NCBI GenBank assembly: GCA_000961805.1
Contig: LADV01000057.1
Coordinates: 1-23,122 of the forward strand
Source: Peptococcaceae bacterium BRH_c23
GTDB lineage: Bacteria > Bacillota_B > Desulfitobacteriia > Desulfitobacteriales > Desulfitobacteriaceae
DNA: 23,122 nt
Reading direction: 5' to 3'
Below are positions 15,085 to 23,112 of this stretch, piece by piece; positions within the stretch are counted from its first letter, which is position 1; the number at the start of each line of letters is the position of its first letter. A program made the position numbers and the translations under genes. The notes beneath the pieces were generated by a model. That model was given only the letters and a program-made list of their open reading frames with translations, was not told the origin of the DNA and searched no databases.

Positions 15085-16698
15085 TTAAGCATACATTTCT
15101 GCTAGTAAGGCCTTAACATCCTCATTTTCCAGATATTCATCAAAGGTCATTTGCCGATCGAGGAGTCCTTTCGGTGTGATCTCAATAATCCGGTTAGCGA
15201 TGGTTTGGACAAACTGGTGATCTTGGGATACGAAGAGGATATTTCCATCAAGGTTGGTTAGGGAATTATTGAGAGCTGTAATGGATTCCATATCAAGGTG
15301 GTTGGTAGGCTCGTCTAATAAGAGAACATTCGCGCCACTTAGCATCATTCTGGATACCATACAGCGTACCTTTTCTCCCCCAGAAAGCACGCGGGCCGAT
15401 TTTTGGGATTCATCTCCGGAGAAAAGCATTCTGCCAAGAAATCCTCGCACGAAAGATTCATCTGGGTCTTTAGAAAATTGTCTAAGCCAATCGACAAGAT
15501 TAAGATCAGTATCAAAATAAGCGGAGTTATCTTGAGGGAAATAGGCTTGGGTCGTTGTAATTCCCCAATTGATTTCCCCTTCATCAGGTTCGATTTCACC
15601 CATTAAAACTTTAAATAAGGTAGTCTTGGCATTGCCGTCCGGACCAACAAAGGCAATTTTATCCCCTTTATTCATCATAAACGAGAGGTTATCAAGTACT
15701 TTCTGGCCATCAATGCTCACGCTCAAGTTCTTGACGGTCAAAATGTTATTGCCCGCTTCTCGGTCTGGAGTGAAAGCGATATAGGGATATTTACGGGAGG
15801 ACGGTTTAATATCATCGAGGGTCAGTTTATCGAGTTGTTTTTTACGGGAGGTTGCTTGCTTTGCTTTGGAGGCATTGGAGCTAAAGCGTTGAATAAATTT
15901 TTGGAGCTCTTCAATTTTATCTTCTTTTTTACGATTTGCTTCTCTCATTAGTCTGAGGGCCAGTTGACTTGATTCATACCAGAAGTCATAGTTACCCACG
16001 TACAGTTGGACCTTCCCAAAGTCGATGTCGGCGATGTGCGTGCATACTTTGTTTAAAAAATGGCGGTCGTGGGAAACGACAATGACGGTATTTTCGTAAT
16101 TGTAGAGGAAGTTTTCCAGCCAAGCAATCGAATTAAGGTCAAGATGGTTGGTTGGCTCGTCGAGTAAAAGAATATTCGGGTTGCCAAAGAGTGCTTGAGC
16201 AAGCAAAACGCGAACCTTTTCGTTGCCGCTCAGTTCTTTCATTTTGGAACTCTGGAGATCTTTGCCGATTCCTAGTCCCATTAAGAGTTCTGAGGCCTCA
16301 GCCTCTGCTTGCCAACCATTAAGTTCTGCAAAGTCTCCCTCAAGTATGGATGCCCTAATGCCATCTTCTTCTGAAAAGTCCGGTTTGGCATAGAGCGCGT
16401 CTTTTTCTTCCATTATTTCGAATAACCTAGCGTGTCCCATTATGACAGTTGTCAGGGCTTCAGATTCTTCAAATTCGAAGTGATCTTGTTTTAGGACGCC
16501 GATTCGTTCACCAGGTGTTAAGATGACATCTCCGCTCGAAGAGTCTATTTCACCCGATAATATTTTTAAAAAGGTTGATTTTCCTGCGCCATTGGCCCCA
16601 ATTAAGCCGTAACAATTTCCGGGAAGAAATTTCACATTAACATCTTCAAATAAAGCTCGTTTTCCAAATCTTAAAGTTAACCCACTGGTACTAATCAT
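15085..16698 (-). CDS. ABC-F family ATPase (YkpA/YbiT-like)
   Basis: The 537-residue protein has two ABC ATPase cassettes and no membrane segment, as in ABC-F proteins that act on the ribosome. Cassette 1 has Walker A GANGAGKS (34-41), signature LSGNEK (156-161) and Walker B LLLDEPTNHLD (177-187). A basic linker (about 245-295) follows. Cassette 2 has GPDGNAKTT (352-360), signature LSGGEK and a second LLLDEPTNHLD. The second Walker A has Ala where Gly is usual before Lys. I chose the ATG at 16698 because family members begin MISxSxLxLRFGKRALF and AAGGAA lies about ten bases upstream; the frame extends 18 codons further without support. Whether it gives antibiotic resistance or serves translation cannot be told. 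Confidence 0.9.
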   Translation of the reverse strand: MISTSGLTLRFGKRALFEDVNVKFLPGNCYGLIGANGAGKSTFLKILSGEIDSSSGDVILTPGERIGVLKQDHFEFEESEALTTVIMGHARLFEIMEEKDALYAKPDFSEEDGIRASILEGDFAELNGWQAEAEASELLMGLGIGKDLQSSKMKELSGNEKVRVLLAQALFGNPNILLLDEPTNHLDLNSIAWLENFLYNYENTVIVVSHDRHFLNKVCTHIADIDFGKVQLYVGNYDFWYESSQLALRLMREANRKKEDKIEELQKFIQRFSSNASKAKQATSRKKQLDKLTLDDIKPSSRKYPYIAFTPDREAGNNILTVKNLSVSIDGQKVLDNLSFMMNKGDKIAFVGPDGNAKTTLFKVLMGEIEPDEGEINWGITTTQAYFPQDNSAYFDTDLNLVDWLRQFSKDPDESFVRGFLGRMLFSGDESQKSARVLSGGEKVRCMVSRMMLSGANVLLLDEPTNHLDMESITALNNSLTNLDGNILFVSQDHQFVQTIANRIIEITPKGLLDRQMTFDEYLENEDVKALLAEMYA

Positions 16699-16804
16699 TC
16701 TTAATCGTTCCTTTATTATAGATTTACATATACCAAGAATATAGTATATCATTTTTTTACAAGAAGATATAGATTGATAAAAGTGGGAATGGAAGAATTA
16801 AGCA

Positions 16805-16836
16805 AGCCCTCATACCTTAATCAATGGTAGAGGGCT
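16805..16836. repeat. Hairpin without T-run
   Basis: AGCCCTC (16805-16811) pairs with GAGGGCT (16830-16836), with an inner ACC/GGT extension. It lies between the ABC-F start and the CMD-family stop. Neither strand has a T-run after it, so it is not a clear terminator. Confidence 0.45.
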
Positions 16837-16918
16837 GAGAATTCTAACATATTTTAGTCGAATTTAATCTAATCGAACCTAAAGTTTTCCGGTTATTAGG
16901 CTGGTGCTTGGTTGAATT

Positions 16919-17275
16919 TTAGTGAATTGAACTTGTTTCAGCTTCATTCAAGAGACTTCTCAGGGCTAGTATGCCTGACATTGTTCTTGGAAATCCAGCA
17001 CTGGGAGCCACTAAGAGAATGGCATGTTCAATTTCTTCCTTTGTGCAACCACTGCTTAAGGCTTTATAAATATGAGTTCTTAGGGCCCTGGGATACTGGC
17101 ACTCTGTGGACAAGGCAACTTTAATTAACCAGCAAGTTTTTTCATCTAACGGACCACCTTCTTCGTGTATTAATCGACCATACGTTTCGTAGGCCTTATA
17201 AATACTCTCGTGATGTTCCGTAAAATACTTTAAATTAAGCTCTGTACTGTCTATGTTATCAAAAAAGTCATCCAT
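16919..17275 (-). CDS. Carboxymuconolactone decarboxylase (CMD/AhpD-like) family protein
   Basis: This 118-residue all-helical protein matches the CMD family by length and by the motif region HIYKALSSGCTKEEIEHAILL. AhpD-type members carry a redox CxxC just before a conserved His. Here the site reads STECQYPRALRTH, with a single Cys where the pair should be. Peroxidase-reductase activity of the AhpD kind is therefore unlikely. The protein may be a lyase-like or structural member. The ATG follows AGGAAGGGG by about eight bases. It stands alone, divergent from the DUF2164 gene, and gives no pathway hint. Confidence 0.82.
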   Translation of the reverse strand: MDDFFDNIDSTELNLKYFTEHHESIYKAYETYGRLIHEEGGPLDEKTCWLIKVALSTECQYPRALRTHIYKALSSGCTKEEIEHAILLVAPSAGFPRTMSGILALRSLLNEAETSSIH

Positions 17276-17416
17276 ACGAGGTTCCCCTTCCTGTTTTTAA
17301 CATTATTCTCTAGTACCTGAAGCTTTATGCATACCTGAAGATAGGTTATGATTGTTTTGTGTATCTAATCTCAGATAAGTTAGAATGGATTAAGTCGATT
17401 AAAAGGAGAGAGTCAA

Positions 17417-17656
17417 ATGCCGAAAATGGAAATAGAACTTAAAAAAGAAGTCAGAACGGTGCTTGTGGAGACTATTAGGAGGTATTTCTGGAATGAGAGG
17501 AATGAAGAAATCAACCATTTAGGAGCTGAATTGCTACTTGACTTTATTATCAATGAAATTGGACCTTACATATATAACAGAGGGATCGAGGATTCGTACA
17601 CTTATATGAATGAACGAATCGAGGATTTACTCGGTCTTGAGAAACGGCCTAGATAA
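17417..17656 (+). CDS. DUF2164 family protein
   Basis: This 79-residue acidic/basic helical protein matches DUF2164. It opens IELKKEVRTVLVETIRRYFWNE and continues with HLGAELLLDFIINEIGPYIYN, which is the family core. The length is usual for the family. The ATG follows GGAGAGAG at normal spacing. It is divergent from the CMD gene and about 115 bp before the acetyltransferase. The function of the family is unknown. Confidence 0.85.
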   Translation: MPKMEIELKKEVRTVLVETIRRYFWNERNEEINHLGAELLLDFIINEIGPYIYNRGIEDSYTYMNERIEDLLGLEKRPR

Positions 17657-17771
17657 TCAACTCGTTATATACAGTTGAACATCTAAAAAAGGGTAAAGGG
17701 CAACACTCCCAGTTGTAGAAGTGGAGTATCCCGATTGGAAATAATACTGGACGAGATGGAGAGGGATTTTA

Positions 17772-18272
17772 ATGAGCTATCAAATTAGGGAAATGTCTGA
17801 AGCTGATTGGGAACAAGTAAGAGATATTTACATCGAAGGGATTAATTCGGGTAACTCTACCTTCGAGACTGAAGCGCCAAGTTGGGAAGTGTGGGATGTT
17901 GCTCATGTTAAGAGCTGTCGATTAGTCGTTGTAGGCGAGGGTAGGGTTTTGGGATGGGCTGCTCTGAGTCTAGTTTCCAGTCGTTGTGTTTATACTGGTG
18001 TTGCGGAAGTAAGTATTTATCTGGCCCAAGACTACTGTGGACAAGGGATCGGATTTAGGCTTTTGAAAGAATTGATTGGGTGTTCTGAGGATAGCGGTTT
18101 CTGGACGTTGCAGTCAGGCATCTTCCCGGAAAATGTAGCAAGTTTAGCCTTGCATAGAAAATGTGGATTTCGTCAAGTTGGCCTGCGTAAGAAGCAGGGG
18201 AAAATGAACAACGGTACTTGGCGCGATGTTGTGTTGGTGGAACGCAGGAGCGAAGTGGTGGGGAATGACTGA
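17772..18272 (+). CDS. GNAT acetyltransferase, phosphinothricin/methionine-sulfoximine type
   Basis: The 166-residue GNAT enzyme transfers acetyl from acetyl-CoA to an amino group. Hallmarks of the PAT/Bar group (also ArsN1-type) are visible: STFETEAPSWEVWD (29-42), GWAALSLVSSR (61-71), VYTGVAEVSIY (73-83), the acetyl-CoA loop CGQGIGFRLL (89-98), and WTLQSGIFPENVASLALH (111-128). These enzymes acetylate glutamate analogues such as phosphinothricin, methionine sulfoximine or arsinothricin. A housekeeping detoxification role is more likely than acquired resistance. The start has GGAGAGGG upstream. The following glycosylase remnant begins 40 bases later on the same strand. Confidence 0.88.
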   Translation: MSYQIREMSEADWEQVRDIYIEGINSGNSTFETEAPSWEVWDVAHVKSCRLVVVGEGRVLGWAALSLVSSRCVYTGVAEVSIYLAQDYCGQGIGFRLLKELIGCSEDSGFWTLQSGIFPENVASLALHRKCGFRQVGLRKKQGKMNNGTWRDVVLVERRSEVVGND

Positions 18273-18312
18273 ATTAGCAAGGGAAGCTAGTCTGGTGAAG
18301 GGGGAGATTTAG

Positions 18313-18462
18313 TTGAGTCTGTTGCGTTCATTTCAACCTATTGTGGATGAGCAATCGCGTGTCCTAATCCTAGGGTCCATGCCAGGGGTGGAATCGAATA
18401 CTAAGAGGTATGAAGAGAAGCTGAGGGAATGGAGTATCATCGGGGATATCAATAAGAACTAG
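18313..18462 (+). pseudogene. Remnant of a DNA-deoxyinosine (mismatch-uracil type) glycosylase gene
   Basis: A TTG start at 18313, seven bases after GGGGGA, opens a 49-codon frame ending in TAG at 18460-18462. It reads LRSFQPIVDEQSRVLILGSMPGVES and then NTKRYEEKLREWSIIGD. The first half is the conserved N-terminus of DNA-deoxyinosine glycosylases of the uracil-DNA glycosylase superfamily, including the GSMPG active-site loop. The expected continuation (a QYY..NP.N.FW region) is missing, and the frame jumps to a YEEKL segment normally found tens of residues later. The gene then stops; full-length members have about 160-190 residues. It therefore looks internally deleted and truncated. The AT-rich gene that follows may have replaced its 3' part. 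Confidence 0.65.
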
Positions 18463-18495
18463 TAACCAAAAAAAATTACTGAAGGAGTGATGTTT

Positions 18496-18834
18496 ATGAA
18501 GAAAATATTCTCAGCAATATTACCAAGTTTATTGATCTTTACATTCATAAGCATAGACCATTTTATGCTTGGAGAAGATAGTTTACATCTTTTATTAGGA
18601 ATATTTTTATTATTCCCTATAATTTTTATTATTCAAGGGATTGTTTGTTCAAATTCAAAGAATAGTATGATAGTTGGATTTTCATTATCATCATTAGCAG
18701 TTATGCTACCTATTTCAATATGGTATAATGTGGGCGATATGATTCCAGTAGTAATAATATATCTATTATTAGGAGTAATATCATTCGTTAGCTCTAATAT
18801 TAAAAGAGTATTTATATCAAAAAAATTACTTTAG
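18496..18834 (+). CDS. Small AT-rich four-helix membrane protein, unknown
   Basis: I place the start at the ATG at 18496, eight bases after GGAG. The GTG and ATG at 18487 and 18490 overlap or crowd that site. The 112-residue product has a Lys-rich start and four predicted transmembrane segments (about 5-21, 30-49, 57-76 and 82-99), ending in a basic tail. I do not recognise the family. The base composition is strikingly AT-rich compared with both neighbours, with codons such as ATA and TTA dominating. This suggests a foreign origin. The gene is bracketed by near-identical AAAAAAATTACT sequences (18469-18480 and 18819-18830) and follows a truncated gene. Confidence 0.65.
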   Translation: MKKIFSAILPSLLIFTFISIDHFMLGEDSLHLLLGIFLLFPIIFIIQGIVCSNSKNSMIVGFSLSSLAVMLPISIWYNVGDMIPVVIIYLLLGVISFVSSNIKRVFISKKLL

Positions 18835-18856
18835 GTTATTACGAACTAATTCCTAA

Positions 18857-20215
18857 TCAATTATTCAAAATCTTGATTGCTTCATGTCCCTCAAGCCAAT
18901 CGACAAATTGTTTAGCCGTCCTTGCAGAGCGACCATTATACCAGAGTGCCCATTGTAAGGCCTCTTTGTGAAGCCAATCCCGGTCAAGGGTCAGATTTCT
19001 CCTGGCAGCAATTCCATCGACTATTTCCAGATATTTGGTTTGATTCGGTGAAGAGAAAACAACATTGATGCCAAATCGATCTGCTAAGGAGAGTTTTTCC
19101 TGCATGGTGTCACCTGCGTGTACTTCTTCATCATGGTTGTTTGATTGCAAGCCCGCTCTTTCCTTGAAATATTCTTTAACTAAATGTCTGCGGTTAGAGG
19201 TGGCATAAATGAGAATGTTGGAGGTTTTGCTTTCTAGGCCACCTTCAAGTACGGCCTTCAGCGAAGTATAGTTTTCCTCATTATCCCCAAATACCAGATC
19301 ATCTACGAAGATGATAAATTTTTGAGTTCGATTTTTTAACTGTCTAATAATGAGGGGGAAGTCTGCAAGATAGGCCTTGGGGACCTCTAACATGCGAAGG
19401 CCTTGGGTATGATATTCATTAAGTATGGCCTTAACTGTTGAGGATTTTCCGGTACCGCGATCTCCATAGAGCAGCACATTGTTCGCTGGAAAGTCCTTCA
19501 GAAATTGAAGAGTATTTTCAATGACTCTGGAACGTTCATTTTGATACTCCACTAATTCGTCTAAAGTGATAGGATCGGGGCTATCGATTCCCCTGATGTA
19601 ACCTGAGCCATCAATTCTTTCCCACACAAAGGCAAAATAGCGCGCGAATAATCCACAACCGTAATCTTTATGGAACGTTTTGAGCTCATCTAGACTGTCT
19701 TGCCAGTGCTGGCAGGAATTTAGGTGTGTTTTTATGTGATTAAGATGGTTAGAAAGAGTATTAGTTGAGCTTTCAAGAACCCACTCGGGTAGTTCCTGAA
19801 TGAGAGTATTATTGGGGTCATTTTTGAATAGCTCTGCTAAGTGGGCTTTAACTAAAGCGGGATTAAGTTGAGCTATAAGTTGAAGACCCTTTAAGTCTTG
19901 GGCCGCAGCTTTTTCAAGTACCTGATTAGAGTTGCTAATCTGGCTAGCTTGCTGTTGAAAGGTGAATGGATTTTCATCGAAGATTATTTGATCGAGAAGA
20001 TAATCTTTAAGTGACATAGTAGTACTGTTTTCTCGAGCAAGTTCAAAGTAAAATTCGTAATAGGAGTTAATAAGCTCTCGAAGCTCAACGTCGGCTTTGT
20101 GTAAGGAAATAAGCAGTGTTTTCAACTTACTTAATACCCTATTCTCTAAGAGTCCTCTGTAAATTGAAAGAGAATCCATTGCTAGTAAAATCGACGATAA
20201 TTTGCTGTGTTGCAT
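18857..20215 (-). CDS. DUF815 family AAA+-like ATPase
   Basis: The 452-residue protein has a long helical N-terminal half and a C-terminal P-loop ATPase. Walker A is GDRGTGKS (251-258) and Walker B is FIIFVDDLVF (300-309). The region after it (EVHAGDTMQEKLSLADRFGINVVF) is typical of DUF815. I chose the ATG at 20215 because GGAGGG lies seven bases upstream; the frame's earlier ATG at 20245 would place this ribosome binding site inside the gene. DUF815 ATPases are widespread but uncharacterised, and the fold suggests a DnaA/DnaC-like or chaperone ATPase. It ends convergently with the AT-rich gene and is divergent from the MutS-like gene. Confidence 0.87.
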   Translation of the reverse strand: MQHSKLSSILLAMDSLSIYRGLLENRVLSKLKTLLISLHKADVELRELINSYYEFYFELARENSTTMSLKDYLLDQIIFDENPFTFQQQASQISNSNQVLEKAAAQDLKGLQLIAQLNPALVKAHLAELFKNDPNNTLIQELPEWVLESSTNTLSNHLNHIKTHLNSCQHWQDSLDELKTFHKDYGCGLFARYFAFVWERIDGSGYIRGIDSPDPITLDELVEYQNERSRVIENTLQFLKDFPANNVLLYGDRGTGKSSTVKAILNEYHTQGLRMLEVPKAYLADFPLIIRQLKNRTQKFIIFVDDLVFGDNEENYTSLKAVLEGGLESKTSNILIYATSNRRHLVKEYFKERAGLQSNNHDEEVHAGDTMQEKLSLADRFGINVVFSSPNQTKYLEIVDGIAARRNLTLDRDWLHKEALQWALWYNGRSARTAKQFVDWLEGHEAIKILNN

Positions 20216-20607
20216 AATAATCCCTCCAGTAAACAAGTATAGCATTCGAGTATTAAGAAAGAAAGAAGGGAAAAATTAAGGTTATTCTAGATCTTGTTAT
20301 GAGTCTAAAGCGAAAAGTTTAAGATCTTTGATCAGATAAAATTGATATGGAAACCGATTAAGTAGCGTGGAATTAATGAATTCCAAGATGTGGCAATGAT
20401 TATTCGGGTGGTGTATAATAATAATATACACTTAAATGCAACGATTATTGGTACATAAAGGAATCAAGGAATGAGATATCAATTGAAGAGTTTTCGTGTA
20501 AACATTAATTTTGCATGGCCTGAAGTCGATCAATAGATGAAGTAATCAAGAAGGAATCGTTGAAGATTTGAGTGTTTCATTGAGGAAAAATTGGGGGTAG
20601 CTAAGAT
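20216..20607. other. Gene-free divergent region with two palindromes
   Basis: This stretch lies between divergent DUF815 and MutS-like genes. No coding sequence is evident. It holds GGAATT-AATG-AATTCC (20369-20384) and GTGTATA-N7-TATACAC (20411-20431). The second palindrome contains a TATAAT (20414-20419) with a weak TGGCAA 17 bp upstream, so it may be an operator over the MutS-like promoter, with a leader of nearly 190 nt. Confidence 0.5.
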
Positions 20608-22416
20608 TTGAGAGAACCAAAAGAACAGTATGAAAAACGAAAGATGTATTATGCACGACGGTTGGAAAACCTAACCCAGAAGATTAACCGTTTAAGCAAT
20701 ATTAGACTTTTGACGTTCTTGGCTGGCAGTGGGCTGGCTGTATTTTTTTATTGGAAGCGTAGTGCTTCTTTGGGGATGGGTATGGTGGCTTTTACAGTAG
20801 TGTCATTCGCCGCCTTGGTTATTTGGCACCAAACTTTAAGAAAGCGCCAAAGTTATATACGCGTTCTTTATGAAAACTATGAGCAAGCTTTGAAGCGCTT
20901 ATCCGGCGAATGGAAATCCTTTTTAGATGTAGGAGAAGACTTTAAAGACCCTGCTCACCCCTATGCGGATGATCTCGATCTTTTTGGCTTTGGTTCCTTG
21001 TTTCAATGGATTAATACAGCAAAGACTTTTAGGGGAAGGGAAACGCTGAAAGAGTGGTTGTCCAAGCCCCCAGTGGAGATTGATTCGATCCTGGAAAAAC
21101 AAGAAGCCATTAAAGAAGTGGCGAGAAATCTGGCTTGGCGACAGCGGTTTTTAGCGGATGCCGGTATGTCAAAGGGTACGCTGAGCTCTCCACAAGCCAT
21201 TATCGAATGGGCAAAGGCCTTCGATTCTAGCTATCTGAGGGTTAGAGTACTAATTCTAGGCCGGGCGCTTCCGATCATTACGATCCTATTTCTGCTGCTT
21301 TATCTTTTGACCTCCAGAGTTTCCTTTTGGTACCCGCTGGCGGGTATTATAATTCAGTCGCTCATACTCTTGCTGGGAAAGCAAAGGGGTAAGGTACTCA
21401 ATGCGGTTTACTCTTATCGGGAAAGTCTTAAGATATATGAAAAGATGTTAGAGCGGTTCGAAAAACGATCCTTTCAATCGAAGTACCTTCAGTCTCTGAA
21501 AAAAGGCTTACGCGATCGTGACGGTAAATCTGCTTCTGAACAGATTAAAAAACTTGCACGCTTGGCCGATCTAATAGCAAACCGTAATAATGCCATGTTC
21601 TTAATCATTAATATTCTAACGCTGTGGGATATCCAATGCATGATCGCTTTAGAATCTTGGAAAGAAAAATCAGGTCGTTCTTTAGCTCGCTGGGTGGAGA
21701 CGATCGCTGAATTGGAGGCTCTATCCAGTCTATCAATCATTCACTTCGATCATCAAGACTGGGGATTCCCAGAGATCAGCCCACAAAAACCTGGTATTGT
21801 GGCAGTCAAAATGGGACACCCGCTCTTGAAAGAATCCGTATGTAATGATGTAGCGATCGAGAAGCGGTCCGGGATATTGCTAATAACAGGCTCCAACATG
21901 TCTGGCAAGAGCACGTTACTTCGGACGGTAGGTATCAACCTTGTCTTGGCCTATGCAGGGGCACCCGTATATGCTCAGTCCTTTAGCTGTTCGATGCTGG
22001 AAATTTATACATGTATGCGAGTGAGTGATAACCTTGGGGAAAATATCTCTTCGTTCTATGCGGAATTATTGCGAATCAAGCAGATTGTCAGTGCATCGAA
22101 GACGGATAAGAAAGTTTTCTTTTTGTTAGATGAGATTTTTAAAGGGACCAATTCCCAGGACCGTCATGCAGGAGCTAAGGTGTTAATTCGGCAACTAAGC
22201 AAGGTTGGTTCGATGGGAATGGTTTCAACCCACGATTTGGAACTCGGAGACCTCGAGCGAGAAAACGACCGCAAAATTCGAAACTATCATTTCCGAGAGT
22301 ATTATAAAAACGATGAAATTAAGTTTGACTATAAACTAAGGCCTGGAATTTCCACGACGCGAAATGCCATGTATTTAATCAAAATGGCGGGCATTGATGT
22401 GGATGGGGTGGATTAG
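20608..22416 (+). CDS. Membrane-bound MutS-family ATPase
   Basis: The 602-residue protein carries a C-terminal MutS ATPase domain: Walker A GSNMSGKST (428-436), ENISSFYAELLRI (478-490), Walker B FFLLDEIFKGTNS (504-516) and VSTHDLELGDL (539-549). There is no mismatch-reading domain I. Instead, hydrophobic pairs at about 35-49 and 56-73 and at 217-236 and 241-258 suggest four transmembrane helices. That is unlike MutS or MutS2 but known in an uncharacterised branch of MutS-related proteins. The start is TTG, with GGGGG ten or so bases upstream and no better alternative. It is followed immediately by a strong terminator. A role in mismatch repair should not be assumed. Confidence 0.88.
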   Translation: MREPKEQYEKRKMYYARRLENLTQKINRLSNIRLLTFLAGSGLAVFFYWKRSASLGMGMVAFTVVSFAALVIWHQTLRKRQSYIRVLYENYEQALKRLSGEWKSFLDVGEDFKDPAHPYADDLDLFGFGSLFQWINTAKTFRGRETLKEWLSKPPVEIDSILEKQEAIKEVARNLAWRQRFLADAGMSKGTLSSPQAIIEWAKAFDSSYLRVRVLILGRALPIITILFLLLYLLTSRVSFWYPLAGIIIQSLILLLGKQRGKVLNAVYSYRESLKIYEKMLERFEKRSFQSKYLQSLKKGLRDRDGKSASEQIKKLARLADLIANRNNAMFLIINILTLWDIQCMIALESWKEKSGRSLARWVETIAELEALSSLSIIHFDHQDWGFPEISPQKPGIVAVKMGHPLLKESVCNDVAIEKRSGILLITGSNMSGKSTLLRTVGINLVLAYAGAPVYAQSFSCSMLEIYTCMRVSDNLGENISSFYAELLRIKQIVSASKTDKKVFFLLDEIFKGTNSQDRHAGAKVLIRQLSKVGSMGMVSTHDLELGDLERENDRKIRNYHFREYYKNDEIKFDYKLRPGISTTRNAMYLIKMAGIDVDGVD

Positions 22417-22456
22417 GCAATACGCCCTCTCCAGGCTTGTGGAGAGGGCGTATTGC
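22417..22456 (+). terminator. Perfect 17-bp hairpin after the MutS-like gene
   Basis: GCAATACGCCCTCTCCA (22417-22433) and TGGAGAGGGCGTATTGC (22440-22456) are perfect complements around a six-base loop. The hairpin abuts the TAG stop. The downstream tail is only moderately T-rich, but the stem strength and position support termination. Confidence 0.75.
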
Positions 22457-22544
22457 TCAATTTGTTGATTTATTTAACAGGTTTTGATTAGATGATCTTT
22501 TTCCTAGAGAGAGTATGTTAAGTAGAGAGAGGAGCAGAAGGACT

Positions 22545-23024
22545 ATGATTATTGTAAGCGCGTGTTTGCTTGGGCTGAATACAAAGTATGACGGCAAAGC
22601 CCATACCCATGCTATGCTTCAGAAATACAGTACCAAGGGAAAGTTTATTCCAGTTTGCCCAGAGCAACTAGGTGGTTTACCAACTCCAAGAGTACCCGTA
22701 GAGATTATCGGTGGAACAGGTCAAGGTGTGCTTAGTGGAGATTGTGTGGCCCAAGGGGAGCAGGGAGAAGTAGTCACCTCGGAATTTATCCTGGGGGCCA
22801 AAGAAGTGCTTAAAATCGTCGAGCTAGTTCCGGTCACTGCCGCGATTCTCAAGGAGCGTAGTCCTTCCTGTGGCGTGAATTGTATTTATGATGGAAGCTT
22901 TTCACACAGGATCATATCAGGTCAGGGAGTGACAGCGGCTTTGTTGAAAGAGCATAATATCCCGATCTATTCGGAAGAGGAACTGACTGAGGAGAGGTTA
23001 GTTGAGTTATTAGAAAGAGTTTAA
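22545..23024 (+). CDS. DUF523 family protein
   Basis: The 159-residue protein starts at the ATG at 22545, giving the family start MIIVSACLLGLNTKYDG. The frame extends upstream to 22515, but a GAGGAG ribosome binding site lies within that extension, about ten bases before 22545. DUF523 hallmarks follow: VCPEQLGGLPTPR (37-49), the GDCV segment (65-68), and LKERSPSCGV (102-111). The conserved cysteines (Cys7, Cys38, Cys67, Cys109, Cys113) suggest a metal or Fe-S site. The function of the family is not established. It is a single gene between the MutS-like terminator and stem-loops at the right edge. Confidence 0.9.
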   Translation: MIIVSACLLGLNTKYDGKAHTHAMLQKYSTKGKFIPVCPEQLGGLPTPRVPVEIIGGTGQGVLSGDCVAQGEQGEVVTSEFILGAKEVLKIVELVPVTAAILKERSPSCGVNCIYDGSFSHRIISGQGVTAALLKEHNIPIYSEEELTEERLVELLERV

Positions 23025-23042
23025 CCTTTATCCAATCGTAAG

Positions 23043-23112
23043 ACTCCCACTTCTATAAGTGGGAGTGGTACCCCCGGCTTCGCTTCGGTGGGGGTAGAGT
23101 CCCCCACCGAAG
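23043..23112. repeat. Cluster of strong, partly exclusive stem-loops at right edge
   Basis: A perfect 10-bp hairpin, ACTCCCACTT-CTAT-AAGTGGGAGT (23043-23066), is followed by TACCCCC (23069-23075) pairing with GGGGGTA (23090-23096). The same right arm can instead pair as CTTCGGTGGGGG (23083-23094) with CCCCCACCGAAG (23101-23112), a 12-bp perfect stem. Such hairpin trains occur at ends of IS200/IS605-type elements and in attenuators. The window stops too early to decide. Confidence 0.55.

Noticed and set aside
18856..20215. DUF815 ATPase plus MutS-like ATPase as a defence system
   Set aside because: The genes are divergent, separated by about 390 bp, and each family is widespread as housekeeping genes. 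Nothing links them.
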